A DNA stretch of 64,000 bases from Clostridia bacterium (GCA_016287565.1 JAEFAM010000003.1:43088-107087), one strand, 5' to 3'. Shown: positions 25,170-34,860, counted from the first letter of the stretch. Made by a program: numbers and translations. Notes: generated from the sequence alone by a model not told the origin.

Positions 25170-26183
25170 ATGATTAGCGTGATCGTTCCGGTCTACAAGA
25201 CCGAAAAATATTTAAGACAGTGCGTCGACAGCATATTGTCGCAGTCGTACGGGGATATCGACCTCATCCTTATCGATGACGGATCTCCGGACGGCAGCGG
25301 GCAGATCTGCGACGAATACGCCCGGCAGGATACCAGAGTAAGAGTGTTCCACAACGATAATCTGGGCGTTGCCCGGACGAGGAATCTCGGCATCGAAAAA
25401 GCCCGGGAAGCCGGTTCGGATTATATCATTTTCGAAGACAGCGACGACTGGTGGAGCCCGGGCACGCTGGAAGCGCTTCATACCGCCGCCGTAGAAAATG
25501 ATGCGGACATTGTCGTATGCGGCTGGGTCATCGAATTTAAAGATGCTTCATTTACCCGGGAACTTTTCGACGGCGTCTTCGACAGGATACAGGCCATGCA
25601 GAGCTTCCTGTGCCGCGAATTTACTTTGCTCCTTACGAACAAACTGTTCAGGGCCTCTCTGTGGGATGGCGTGTATTTCCCGGACGGCAAACGGTACGAA
25701 GACGTTTTCGTCGGCTACAAGCTGTTCGACAAGGCAAATACGGTGGCCTGCGTGAAGCATCCCGGCCATCATTACCGGCAGAGGGCCGAGAGCATCGTTC
25801 ACGTGCGGACGATCCAGAATCAGATCGAATTCTGGCGTGCCGCGGCGGAAGTGTTTTATTTCTTCGAGAGATCCGAAGAATACAGCAAAAGCCGGGAGTG
25901 CCGCGACGTTTTGAGAGAATACTGCTCGGTACCTATCGACGCGGCCTGGACCTCCCGGGGCAAGGCGGTGAACGCCGAGAGGCGTGAGAAAAAGGAAGAC
26001 TTGAAAAAGATGGCCGCCTTTGTCCGCAATAATTATCCCCGCAGCGCGCTCAAGGGCAGGTCGAAACGCAGGCGACTGGTGATGTTCCTTGCCCGGCGGG
26101 CGGGAAGGATCAATTACGCGCTGGCCGGACTGGTCAACAAACTGATCGGGCCCTTAAAGAAAGAATATCAGTTGTTTGATTAA
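25170..26183 (+). CDS. GT2-family glycosyltransferase, tandem copy 1
   Basis: A protein of 337 residues with the GT-A start MISVIVPVYKTEKYLRQCVD, the LIDDGSPDGSGQICDEYA segment and an EDSDDWW metal-binding loop. The last 50 residues are basic and hydrophobic (GRSKRRRLVMFLARRAGR), probably associating with the membrane. The ORF track begins at 25128, but ATG 25170 directly follows TTTAGGAGG and gives the standard GT2 N-terminus. It is a clear paralogue of the next gene. The 140 bases before it hold no gene I can support. Confidence 0.9.
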   Translation: MISVIVPVYKTEKYLRQCVDSILSQSYGDIDLILIDDGSPDGSGQICDEYARQDTRVRVFHNDNLGVARTRNLGIEKAREAGSDYIIFEDSDDWWSPGTLEALHTAAVENDADIVVCGWVIEFKDASFTRELFDGVFDRIQAMQSFLCREFTLLLTNKLFRASLWDGVYFPDGKRYEDVFVGYKLFDKANTVACVKHPGHHYRQRAESIVHVRTIQNQIEFWRAAAEVFYFFERSEEYSKSRECRDVLREYCSVPIDAAWTSRGKAVNAERREKKEDLKKMAAFVRNNYPRSALKGRSKRRRLVMFLARRAGRINYALAGLVNKLIGPLKKEYQLFD

Positions 26184-26232
26184 GAAAGTTTGGCAGACGT
26201 TCGAGGCCGCCGGCCGAAAAGGAGAGACGTGA

Positions 26233-27246
26233 ATGATAAGCGTAGTCGTTACAGCGTATAAAACGGAACAATATATTCATCAGGCGATGGACAGCGTCCT
26301 GAACCAGACGTACCGGGATATTGACGTCATTCTCGTAGACGACGGATCGCCCGACGGCTGCGGCAGGATCTGCGACGAGTACGCGGCAAAAGATCCGCGG
26401 ATCAGAGTCTTTCACATCCAGAACTCGGGCTGCGCAGGCGCCAGAAATTTCGGTATCGCCAGGGCGCTGGAACGGGGCACTGAATACGTCATTCTCGCGG
26501 ACACCGATGACTGGCTGGAGCCCGACATGCTGGAAAAACTGTACTCCGCCGCCTCCGCGCACCACGCCGATATTGCCATCTGCGGCTGGTCGACGGAGTT
26601 TCAGGACGCATCCTTCCCGCACCCCCTGACAGAAGGCGTTTATGATAAAGAGGAGGCAATGATCCGGTTTTTCAGCCGGGAATTCACGTTCATCATTCCC
26701 AACAAACTTATGCGCACATCCCTCTGGCAGGGCATCGAGCTTCCAAACGGAAAAAATTACGAAGACGTATATACCACGTACAAACTGTTCGACAGAGCCG
26801 GGACCGTCGCAGTGATCCCCGATCCGGCGTACCATTACCGTCAGCGAAGCGGCAGCATCGTGCATCTCGATTCGGTCAGGAACCGGGTCGAAGGCTGGCG
26901 GGCAAAGTCGCAGGTGCTGGCTTTCTTCGAGAAGAGCGCGCCGTACAATCAGAACGAAAACTGCCGCCGGGTCCTGGTGGAATACTGCTCCAACAACATC
27001 TACGAGGCCTGGACGCTCCGGGGCAAGAACGCCAGGGAGGAGCGCAGGCAGCTTATGCCTGAACTTAAGGAGATCGCCGCTTTCGTCCGTAAATATTACA
27101 AATACAGCGATCTGAAGGGCCGCGCCAAGCGCCGCAGGTGGGTCATGCTCCTCGCGCGCCGGGCCGCCAGGCCGAATTTCGCGCTGGCCGGAATCATCGA
27201 CAAGATGTTCGGGCCGCTCCGCACTCAGCATATCATGTTCGACTGA
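26233..27246 (+). CDS. GT2-family glycosyltransferase, tandem copy 2
   Basis: A protein of 337 residues, the same length as copy 1 and alignable from end to end: MISVVVTAYKTEQYIHQAMD, LVDDGSPDGCGRICDEYA, ADTDDWL, and the tail GRAKRRRWVMLLARRAARPN. A tandem duplication followed by divergence is the simplest origin. Different acceptor linkages in the same polymer are likely. It is the last gene of the cluster and ends 33 bases before a strong terminator. Confidence 0.9.
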   Translation: MISVVVTAYKTEQYIHQAMDSVLNQTYRDIDVILVDDGSPDGCGRICDEYAAKDPRIRVFHIQNSGCAGARNFGIARALERGTEYVILADTDDWLEPDMLEKLYSAASAHHADIAICGWSTEFQDASFPHPLTEGVYDKEEAMIRFFSREFTFIIPNKLMRTSLWQGIELPNGKNYEDVYTTYKLFDRAGTVAVIPDPAYHYRQRSGSIVHLDSVRNRVEGWRAKSQVLAFFEKSAPYNQNENCRRVLVEYCSNNIYEAWTLRGKNAREERRQLMPELKEIAAFVRKYYKYSDLKGRAKRRRWVMLLARRAARPNFALAGIIDKMFGPLRTQHIMFD

Positions 27247-27278
27247 TCCGTTTTATCCGTTTCGGTCGGAGTCTTTTC

Positions 27279-27320
27279 GAAGCCGGGCTTCAGCAAAACG
27301 CTGCCCGGCTTCTTTTTTTT
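27279..27320 (+). terminator. intrinsic terminator ending the glycopolymer cluster
   Basis: A ten-base-pair stem GAAGCCGGGC/GCCCGGCTTC with a 14-base loop and eight T. It marks the end of the cluster that starts at about 5 kb. Confidence 0.93.
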
Positions 27321-27328
27321 GCCATCGC

Positions 27329-27810
27329 CGAACGGGGGACAGGTACGCGTTCGCACCGCCATTTTCATCAAAAGCACTCTCCGGCGCTTACAGTGATATC
27401 GAAACCTTCGGCTTCGGTGATATTGCTCGCTAACACTCGCAGTGATATTCACCCTTCGGGTGAGTGATATTGTTCGCTATCGCTCACAGTTAAATTGAGA
27501 TCATCCCGCTTTGAAATAAGATATTTATCCTTCACTCGCGTGTAAACGCGATCATCACTCGTCCGTCAGGACGAATATCACCCGGCGCAGCCGAATATCA
27601 CTCGCGCGCCAGTGCGAATATCACCGTGATCACCGGAGAGCATCTCGTGCAAAAAAACGGCGCAAACGAAGGATGTTTTTCTCTCGCCGAAGCCGCAGGC
27701 TTCGATTTAGCTGCGCGCCATATCGCGCAATTTAGCCGGATCCGCAGGATCCGATTTCGCTCATCCGAAGGGTGAATTTAGCCTTGGAACGCCAACCTGT
27801 CCCCTGTTCC
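27329..27810. mobile_element. MITE-like foldback element, copy 2 (482 bp)
   Basis: The terminal units are CGAACGGGGGACAGGTACGC at the left and GGAACGCCAACCTGTCCCCT at the right, which are inverted copies. Inside, hairpins joined by AGTGATATT fill the left part and hairpins joined by AATATCAC the right part, so the whole element folds back on itself. TTCACTCGCGTGT and CGTCCGTCAGGACG are shared with the other repeat regions. No ORF or transposase is seen. It fills the gap between the cluster terminator and the next promoter. Confidence 0.72.
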
Positions 27811-27813
27811 AAC

Positions 27814-27842
27814 TTGAATTCATCCCTCTCCGTCTGTATAAT
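27814..27842 (+). promoter_or_regulatory. sigma-A-type promoter for the GH-like lipoprotein gene
   Basis: TTGAAT (27814-27819), 17 bases and TATAAT (27837-27842), starting three bases after the right end of the foldback element. Confidence 0.75.
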
Positions 27843-27907
27843 GGCGTTGACAGGCGAGATGCCGGGTGAACGCCGGCCGCCACCTCGAAAAGGAGCATCG
27901 GCGATTT

Positions 27908-29848
27908 ATGTTGTTGTCCGCCGCCCGTACGCAAGGCAAGACAGATAATAATACGGATCATATAGAAGATATGAATAAGACCGGAACGACGGCTGCACGC
28001 AAAATAAGGATCGCCGTGCCGGTCTGCCTCGTTGCCGCGCTGCTGGTGCTGTTGACGCTGCTGGACGGCTGCGGGCGAAGGCGTTACGAGGGGCCGTACG
28101 TGGAAGTGAACGGCGATTTCGGTGGCGTTGACGATCTGGGACGGGTGCTGCCGCTTTCGGGCGATGTTTCGGCGGCCCGGGACCGGAAGGTGGGTATTTT
28201 CTACTTCTTGTGGCAGGGCGAGCACGGCACTTCGGGCCCTTATGATAATTACAAGATAGTGCTGGAGCACCCGGAGGCCATAGAGTCGGAAGAAAACTGG
28301 TTTGCCGCCGGAGGAGGGAACAGGGGAGCGCACCACTTCTGGGGGGAGCCGCTTTTCGGGTATTACGTCTCTTCCGATACATGGGTGTTGTCCAGGCACG
28401 CGCAGATGCTGACGGACGCAGGTGTGGATTTCATCGTTTTCGACACCACCAACGGGCCGCTGTACCTTGACCGGGTGAAGCAGCTGATCGACGTCTGGTA
28501 CGGCTACTACCTGCAGGGGTACGACGTGCCTAAACTGGCGTTCCTGACCAACAACAATTCTTCGGACAGCGTGAATTCCCTTTATTACGCGCTTTATGCC
28601 AACGAATACATGCATAAGATCTACCCGCGGCTGGACGAGCTCTGGTATTACTGGGACGGCAAGCCCATGATCGTGGCTTCGGAAACGGTCTTCGTTCCGC
28701 TGGAGATCGAGGATTATTTCACCGTCAAGGATACCGTATGGCCTACGTCGGGGCGCACGGACAACGGCTTCCCCTGGATGGAATTCTCCCGGCTCTATAC
28801 GGACGACGCGGTCTACGGCAGGGGCGGGCGAAAGGAAGTCGTCAACGTTTCCACCGCCCAGCACAACGTTACGATCAATATGAGCTGCGCTGCCTGGTAC
28901 GGCGGGGGAGACCACACCCGCAGCTACCACGACGGGGCGGTCGACCGGTCGCCTGACGCCATACTGTACGGGTACAACCTGGCCGAGCAGTGGGAATGGG
29001 CCATCGGCGTTGACCCCGAAATGGTATTCGTCACCGGCTGGAACGAGTGGGTGGCCCAGCGCCAGCCCGCTACCGCCGACAGGCCCGTAAATTTCGTGGA
29101 CTGCGCGAACCCCGAGGCCAGCCGGGACATCGAGCCCATGAACGGCCTTTTGTGGGACAATTATTATATGGAACTGATCAAGTACGTCCGCATCTATAAA
29201 GGCTCCCACGGCCGCGTGGCCACCGGCGGCAATATCACCATCGACCTTGACGGGGGCTTCGATCAGTGGGCGGACGGCAGGATCACCGCGGTCTACACCG
29301 ATTACGAAGGCGACGTTTTCGACAGGGACCACACCGGATTCGGGGGCATACTCTATACGGACGACACGGGCCGCAACGATTTCGTGGGTTTCAAGGTGTG
29401 CAGGGATAAAAAATACGTCTATTTCTACGCCGAGACCGCCGGAGACATAACTCCTTCCACCGACGACAACTGGATGACGCTCTTCATCGCCTCCGGTGCC
29501 TGGCGCGACAGCGAGGATCAGGACCGGTTCTGGTTCAGCGGCATCGATTTCGCGGTCAATCTCGAAAAGCCCGAGGGCAATACCGTTTTCGTGTCAAAGT
29601 ATTCTGACGGCGGCTGGATCCGGGCGGGAGAAGGCGAGATGCGCGTTTCGGGCAATAAAATGATGATCCGCATTTCCAAGAAGCTCCTGGGCGTGGAGCA
29701 GGGCGCGGGCATCATTGACTTACAGTTCAAATGGGCAGATAATTATCAGTACGACGAGGACGGAACGCTGGATGTGTGGACGTTCTACCGGAACGGAGAC
29801 AGCGCGCCCTTCGGCAGGCTCACCTACGTTTTCTCGGAAAGGCAGTGA
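27908..29848 (+). CDS. GH71/GH99-like glycosidase lipoprotein with C-terminal binding-type domain
   Basis: A protein of about 646 residues. A cytoplasmic N-terminus precedes a hydrophobic segment ending in the lipobox LLDGC, so the mature protein is a lipoprotein. VGIFYFLWQGEHG, GVDFIVFDTTNGPLYLDRVK and VTGWNEWVAQR resemble the TIM-barrel core of GH71/GH99-like endo-glycosidases. Residues from about 450 form a beta-rich domain resembling carbohydrate-binding modules of CBM9 type. The start is uncertain: ATG 27908 has AAAAGGAG 13 bases away, and ATG 27971 gives a more typical lipoprotein signal. It may trim or remodel the surface polymer or cleave dietary or host glycans. The catalytic residues cannot be assigned by eye. 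Confidence 0.7.
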   Translation: MLLSAARTQGKTDNNTDHIEDMNKTGTTAARKIRIAVPVCLVAALLVLLTLLDGCGRRRYEGPYVEVNGDFGGVDDLGRVLPLSGDVSAARDRKVGIFYFLWQGEHGTSGPYDNYKIVLEHPEAIESEENWFAAGGGNRGAHHFWGEPLFGYYVSSDTWVLSRHAQMLTDAGVDFIVFDTTNGPLYLDRVKQLIDVWYGYYLQGYDVPKLAFLTNNNSSDSVNSLYYALYANEYMHKIYPRLDELWYYWDGKPMIVASETVFVPLEIEDYFTVKDTVWPTSGRTDNGFPWMEFSRLYTDDAVYGRGGRKEVVNVSTAQHNVTINMSCAAWYGGGDHTRSYHDGAVDRSPDAILYGYNLAEQWEWAIGVDPEMVFVTGWNEWVAQRQPATADRPVNFVDCANPEASRDIEPMNGLLWDNYYMELIKYVRIYKGSHGRVATGGNITIDLDGGFDQWADGRITAVYTDYEGDVFDRDHTGFGGILYTDDTGRNDFVGFKVCRDKKYVYFYAETAGDITPSTDDNWMTLFIASGAWRDSEDQDRFWFSGIDFAVNLEKPEGNTVFVSKYSDGGWIRAGEGEMRVSGNKMMIRISKKLLGVEQGAGIIDLQFKWADNYQYDEDGTLDVWTFYRNGDSAPFGRLTYVFSERQ

Positions 29849-29853
29849 GAAGT

Positions 29854-31494
29854 ATGAACGAAGATATAAATAAAGAATTATCGGAAGGTACTTCCGTCAT
29901 TGCCCGGGACGCGGCGGACGCGGCGGACGCGGTCGACATCGTCATAGCCGAAACCGGTGCGGATATCGCCGAAGCAGTTGACGAAAACGAAGCTGCGGGC
30001 GTCGAGACCGGCGGCGAGACCGGAGGCGCAGAACTATCCGTCAGCGACGAGATATCCGATGCGGGAGATTCCGGCAGCGTATTCAGGCGCATGGGCAGAA
30101 AATTGTCCGAAGGCACCTACCACACACTTTTCGGTCTGGGCCTCCTGCTCATCCTCTCCGCAAAGATCATATTCGATTTCGACGGGTTCAGGGGCTTCCT
30201 GGACAACGCCCTTAAAATGGTCGTATCCATCCTCGGATACCTGCTCATCGGCTTCGTGATCGCCTACGTGCTGAACGCCTACATACAATGGCTCTCGGCC
30301 CATCCCCTCAAAAAGATAAAGTCCCCGCGCAAAAAACGCGTCACCGGCATGATCATCGCCTATATCACACTGGCGCTGGTCATAACCTTCCTTATAGTCA
30401 CCATCGTTCCCAAAGTGATCGAATCCGTGTCGAACCTGGCCAAAATGATCCCCGGAATGGCAGACAGAGTATACCAGTTCTACCTCGACATAGTAGAGCG
30501 CGGGAAATTCGACCTTCCCGCAGTGGTCACCGAGGGCATCGTCAACGGCATCAATTTAGTAAAAGACGCGCTTATGAAACTGCTGAGCAGCGACCTCATA
30601 ACCAGCGCGCTGCCCAGAATATTGACGGCAACCGGTTCCGGGCTCTTCAATATACTTATGGGCCTGCTGGTCTCCGTCTATATGCTGCTCGAAAAGGACC
30701 GGGCGAAAGCCGCGGCAACCAGGATCACGTACGGGCTCTTCAAGAGATCCAGAGCCGACGTGGTGGTTGACGGCGGCCGGAAGATCGACATGATATTCAA
30801 ACAGTATTTCGCGGGCAAGCTGCTCCAGGCCACCGTGATACTTCTGCTGTCCTACGTTGTCCTGCTGATCGGCGGCATCAACTATGCCATACTGTTCGCG
30901 GCGGTCATTGCCATCACCAATATGATCCCTTACATAGGGCCCTGGATCGGAGGCATATTTACTATATTGATAAGCCTGGTGCAGGATCCCTGGATGGGTC
31001 TCCGGGCCGTGGCCTGCGTGCTCATCATACAGATGATAGACAACTGGTTCATCACGCCTCAGGTGGTCGGGCACAAGATGGGCATAAGCCCGCTGCTGGT
31101 ATTGATCGGCCTGGCCGTGGGCGGCAGCCTGTTCGGATTCATAGGCGTCCTGATCGGCGACGTCCTGGCGGCCATCGTGAAAGTGTTCTTCTACGACACG
31201 TTCATTGCCCGGCGGCTTAAAAAGAAGATAAGCAATAATGAATTGCCGGAGGATCTTTCCGTGCCCGGGGAAGGGGACGGCGGAGGCGGCGCGCCTGCTT
31301 TCGTCGTCAAGATCATCGACAAGGTCAAGCAGTTCTTTAAATTCATAGGGCGCAAGCTCAGGGAACTGTTCTCGAAAATATTCAAACGCTCCGGCAGGAA
31401 GCGTTCGGACAACGGCCTGGCGCAGGACGACGGCAAAACGCAGGACAACGGCACGGAAGGCCCGGGAGGCACGGACGGAACGACCGCCGGGTGA
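29854..31494 (+). CDS. AI-2E family transporter (PerM/YdiK-like)
   Basis: A protein of about 546 residues. The N-terminal 75 residues form an acidic, Ala-rich cytoplasmic region. About eight membrane segments follow, with the family features GGRKIDMIFKQYFAGKLLQA, ITNMIPYIGPWIGGI and DNWFITPQVVGHKMGISPLL. Characterised relatives include autoinducer-2 exporters and Na+/H+ antiporters, so the substrate is open. The C-terminal 80 residues are basic and then Asp/Gly-rich. ATG 29854 lies five bases after the previous stop, which is why the ORF-track start at 29776 is rejected. Confidence 0.88.
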   Translation: MNEDINKELSEGTSVIARDAADAADAVDIVIAETGADIAEAVDENEAAGVETGGETGGAELSVSDEISDAGDSGSVFRRMGRKLSEGTYHTLFGLGLLLILSAKIIFDFDGFRGFLDNALKMVVSILGYLLIGFVIAYVLNAYIQWLSAHPLKKIKSPRKKRVTGMIIAYITLALVITFLIVTIVPKVIESVSNLAKMIPGMADRVYQFYLDIVERGKFDLPAVVTEGIVNGINLVKDALMKLLSSDLITSALPRILTATGSGLFNILMGLLVSVYMLLEKDRAKAAATRITYGLFKRSRADVVVDGGRKIDMIFKQYFAGKLLQATVILLLSYVVLLIGGINYAILFAAVIAITNMIPYIGPWIGGIFTILISLVQDPWMGLRAVACVLIIQMIDNWFITPQVVGHKMGISPLLVLIGLAVGGSLFGFIGVLIGDVLAAIVKVFFYDTFIARRLKKKISNNELPEDLSVPGEGDGGGGAPAFVVKIIDKVKQFFKFIGRKLRELFSKIFKRSGRKRSDNGLAQDDGKTQDNGTEGPGGTDGTTAG

Positions 31495-31515
31495 CCGACG
31501 AAGAGAGCAAACGAT

Positions 31516-32184
31516 ATGGTAACTAAAAAGTACGTAAAAGACTACCGTCTGGAAAACCAGAAGAACAAAAAAGGAAAAGACGTGACGCGCCCCGTTTACG
31601 CCGGAAACTATTTCGTTTTCGAAAAGTCTCCCGAAGAAGTGAAACGCGCCAGGACCAGGCTCACCGTCTACGGCGCCCTGGCAGTAATCTGCTTCGTTGC
31701 CGGGCTCCTCTCATACGTAAACAAGGGCTTCTCCGCCCAGTATTATACGCTTTTCCCCTTCGCCTTCTGCGCGTTCCCGCTTCTGTACCTGGGCTTCGCC
31801 GTTTACGCCTTCTATGCTTTTAAAGGAAGAGCTACCAGGGAGCAGAAAGAAAAGATGATAGACCGGCTGGAAAAGAGCGGCCTGGTGACGGTGGTGCTGT
31901 CCGCCCTCTGTATGGTTGGACTGCTGATAGCCATGATCCTCAAGATAGCGGGGAAGGAGACCAGGCCGGTCACGGTCAACGATTTTATATTCATCGCGGC
32001 CGCCGTGCTGCTGCTCGTGATTTCGCTCCTGGTATTCGGTCTCAGAAAGGATCTTAAGATGATCCAGGAAGTCTCCGAAGAGGAAAATTCTGCCGCCGTG
32101 GAAGACCCCGCAGGCGGCGAAAGCGCCGGGATCGACGCCGTGAACGAAGCTTCAAGCGGGGAAGAAACGCCCGCCGGAGACTGA
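31516..32184 (+). CDS. hypothetical four-helix membrane protein
   Basis: A protein of 222 residues that I do not recognise. It has a Lys-rich N-terminal region of about 40 residues, four hydrophobic segments (near 55-75, 80-105, 120-145 and 155-175) and an acidic C-terminal tail. It follows the AI-2E-family gene by 21 bases and appears to be the last gene of that operon. Confidence 0.75.
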   Translation: MVTKKYVKDYRLENQKNKKGKDVTRPVYAGNYFVFEKSPEEVKRARTRLTVYGALAVICFVAGLLSYVNKGFSAQYYTLFPFAFCAFPLLYLGFAVYAFYAFKGRATREQKEKMIDRLEKSGLVTVVLSALCMVGLLIAMILKIAGKETRPVTVNDFIFIAAAVLLLVISLLVFGLRKDLKMIQEVSEEENSAAVEDPAGGESAGIDAVNEASSGEETPAGD

Positions 32185-32240
32185 ACCTGCGGAAAAAATC
32201 GTTGCCGCGGAAGACAAAATTCGGCGATATTGCCGCGCTT

Positions 32241-32282
32241 GGCAAAGAAAAAACAAATTAGCGCAAATTTTGCCTTTTTTTT
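32241..32282 (+). terminator. weak intrinsic terminator
   Basis: GGCAAA/TTTGCC with an internal AAATT/AATTT pairing, followed by eight T. It is AT-rich and less stable than the other terminators here, but sits correctly between two transcription units. Confidence 0.5.
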
Positions 32283-32303
32283 CAAAAATAAATCATTTTT
32301 TTG

Positions 32304-32332
32304 TTGACAAGGTCTTGCTCATACTGTAAAAT
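32304..32332 (+). promoter_or_regulatory. strong sigma-A promoter for the peptide-transporter operon
   Basis: TTGACA (32304-32309), 17 bases and TAAAAT (32327-32332), preceded by an A/T-rich stretch that could act as an UP element. A short inverted repeat GGTAAT/ATTACC (32347-32367) lies in the early leader and might be an operator. Confidence 0.8.
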
Positions 32333-32424
32333 TGCGAAATGTATTTGGTAATCTCGGCAGAATTACCTGTTATGGTTAATTCAAAAGATTGCACGGATAC
32401 AAAATTTCTATTGGAGGAATAAAG

Positions 32425-34860
32425 ATGAAAAAACTGACAAAAGTTTTAGCCCTTTTGCTGGTGCTTTCTCTTGTGGTTGCTCTTTTTGCAAGCTGCAAAG
32501 TGAAGACAGATGATCCGAACGCCACGAAAGACCCCGGTGACAATACCGCTACCGAAGAGCCTTACATTGGCGCTGATACACTTGTAGTCGGCTATGCAAA
32601 CTTCTCTGGAAAATTCAGCCCGTTCTTCGCGACGACTGCTTATGACCAGGATGTTGCCGGCATGACATCACTCGGCCTCATCTCTACCGACCGCGAGGGT
32701 AATGTTGTTTACAACGGCATCAACGGCGAAGTCAGGGCGTACAACGGCACAGACTATACCTACTATGGTATTTCTGACGTTACCGAGACCATCAATGACA
32801 ACGGTACCGTTGACTACGTCATCAAGATGAAGGAAGGCGTAAAGTTCAGCGACGGTAAAGAAATGACCGCCGACGACGCCATCTTCTCTATGTACGTACT
32901 CAGCGACCCCACGTACAACGGATCTTCTTCTTTCAGCGCTCTTCCTATCGTTGGTATGGAAGATTACCTGGCCAACATGAAGACCCGCGGCTCTTTGATC
33001 GTTGCCGCAGGTCCTGAAGCTGTTGCCGAGGGCGTGACCAAAGAAGACACCGATTACTACTGGAACGCGTTCAATCAGGGCGGCGAGAATTTCGCTCAGT
33101 CCATCACTGATTACGTTATCGCCCAGTACCTTGACGCGTATGCCGCTCTGCTTGGCCAGGACGCCGATACTATCAAGGCTAACGATAACCTTAAGACCGC
33201 TTTCGGTATGGCTCTTTGGGGATTCGGCGATTACAATGAAGATGGTTCCTTCACTACCGCCTACCTTGAGAAGACTTTCGATATGACGTCTTCCTTCCCG
33301 ACCAAGGCCGATTACTGGGCCGACATCCTTGCTCACTACGGTTACAACACCGCCGCTATCGACGCTGAGAAAGCTACCGACGGAATCGGTTCCTTCATCG
33401 ACGCCGCTCTCGGTGACAAAGTTGACTACTATTCTGAAGGTGTCTCCACCGGTAATTCCGCGAGCTCCATTTCCGGTATCCAGAAGATCGACAATTACCA
33501 GATCAAGATCACGATGAGCGAATTCGACGCCACCGCTATCTACCAGATCGGTATCGCCGTCGCTCCTCTTCACTACTATGGCGACGCTTCCAAGTTTGAC
33601 ATTGCGAACAACTCCTTCGGTTTCACCAAAGGCGACCTTTCCTCTGTCAGAGCCAAGACCACCGCTCCTATGGGCGCAGGTCCCTACAAGTTCGTTGAGT
33701 ACACCAACGGCGTAGTTACTTTCGAAAGAAATACCAACTACTTCCTTGGCACTCCCAAGATCACCTACATCAAGTTCCAGGAGACCCAGGACGCTGATAA
33801 GGTTCCCGGTGTTCAGGCCGGCACCTTCGACGTGACCGATCCTTCCTTCAACGATACCGCCGTCAACTCCATTAAGGGTTACAACTCCAACGGAGAACTC
33901 ACCGGCAACGTCATCACCACCAGCACGGTCGACAACCTCGGCTACGGCTACATTGGTGCAAACGCTGACAACGTTAAGGTCGGCAACGACAAGTCCAGCG
34001 CCGCCTCCAAGGCTCTGCGCAGAGCTTTCGCTACCATGTTCGCTGTCAACAGAGAGAAGAACATTTACTCCTACTACCGTGAGAGAGCTGCTGTTATCCA
34101 GTATCCTATCTCCAATACTTCCTGGGCTGCTCCGAAACCCAACGATCACGGCTACGAGCTTGCTTTCTCCAAGGACGCTGCCGCCACCCAGATCTACACC
34201 GCTACGATGAGCGATGAAGAGAAGATCTCTGCTGCTCTTCAGGCTGCTATCGGCTTCTTCAAAGCTGCCGGTTACACCTGGGATGACGCCGCGAAGAAAT
34301 TCACTGCCGCTCCCGAAGGCGCTAAGATGGAATACGAAGTGATCATTCCTGCAGACGGTGTTGGCGATCACCCCGCTTACGGTGTCGTTGCCGATGCTAA
34401 GGAGCAGCTTGCTACTATCGGTATCACCCTTACCATTAACGACCCCTCCGACTCCAACATCCTCTGGGATGCTCTCGACGCCGGAACTCAGGACTTCTGG
34501 GCTGCTGCCTGGGGCGCTGCCGTTGACCCTGATATGTATCAGGTTTACTACAGCCAGAACGTAGTCGGAATCGAAGGTTCCTCCGAGTCCAACCACTACA
34601 GGATCCAGGATTCCACTCTTGACCAGCTCATTATGGATGCCAGAAAGAGCGCTGACCATGCTTACAGAAAGTCTGTTTACAAGCAGTGCCTTGACATCAT
34701 CATGGATTGGGCAGTAGAGATTCCTACGTACCAGAGACAGAACGCTATCATCTTCAGCACCGAGAGAGTTAACATCTCTACTCTTACTCCGGACATCACG
34801 ACATTCTGGGGCTGGATGAATGACATCGAAAAACTCGAGATGAATCCTAAGGCTAACTGA
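32425..34860 (+). CDS. ABC transporter oligopeptide-binding lipoprotein (SBP family 5), enlarged
   Basis: A protein of about 811 residues, well above the usual 520-600. The lipoprotein signal MKKLTKVLALLLVLSLVVAL ends in FASC. Family features include KEGVKFSDGKEMTADDAIFS, GAGPYKFVEYTNGVVTFERN and the C-terminal IMDWAVEIPTYQRQN. Extra sequence at about 190-350 separates the first conserved block from the rest. Codon use is strongly biased (many GCT, CTT, GGT), unlike its neighbours, suggesting very high expression. ATG 32425 follows TTGGAGGAA. It delivers peptides or other ligands to the permeases downstream. Confidence 0.92.
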   Translation: MKKLTKVLALLLVLSLVVALFASCKVKTDDPNATKDPGDNTATEEPYIGADTLVVGYANFSGKFSPFFATTAYDQDVAGMTSLGLISTDREGNVVYNGINGEVRAYNGTDYTYYGISDVTETINDNGTVDYVIKMKEGVKFSDGKEMTADDAIFSMYVLSDPTYNGSSSFSALPIVGMEDYLANMKTRGSLIVAAGPEAVAEGVTKEDTDYYWNAFNQGGENFAQSITDYVIAQYLDAYAALLGQDADTIKANDNLKTAFGMALWGFGDYNEDGSFTTAYLEKTFDMTSSFPTKADYWADILAHYGYNTAAIDAEKATDGIGSFIDAALGDKVDYYSEGVSTGNSASSISGIQKIDNYQIKITMSEFDATAIYQIGIAVAPLHYYGDASKFDIANNSFGFTKGDLSSVRAKTTAPMGAGPYKFVEYTNGVVTFERNTNYFLGTPKITYIKFQETQDADKVPGVQAGTFDVTDPSFNDTAVNSIKGYNSNGELTGNVITTSTVDNLGYGYIGANADNVKVGNDKSSAASKALRRAFATMFAVNREKNIYSYYRERAAVIQYPISNTSWAAPKPNDHGYELAFSKDAAATQIYTATMSDEEKISAALQAAIGFFKAAGYTWDDAAKKFTAAPEGAKMEYEVIIPADGVGDHPAYGVVADAKEQLATIGITLTINDPSDSNILWDALDAGTQDFWAAAWGAAVDPDMYQVYYSQNVVGIEGSSESNHYRIQDSTLDQLIMDARKSADHAYRKSVYKQCLDIIMDWAVEIPTYQRQNAIIFSTERVNISTLTPDITTFWGWMNDIEKLEMNPKAN

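Noticed and set aside
32668-34659. 663-aa minus-strand ORF over the binding-protein gene
   Set aside because: Caused by the strong codon bias of the highly expressed plus-strand gene. The translation is Val/Gly/Asp-rich without motifs.
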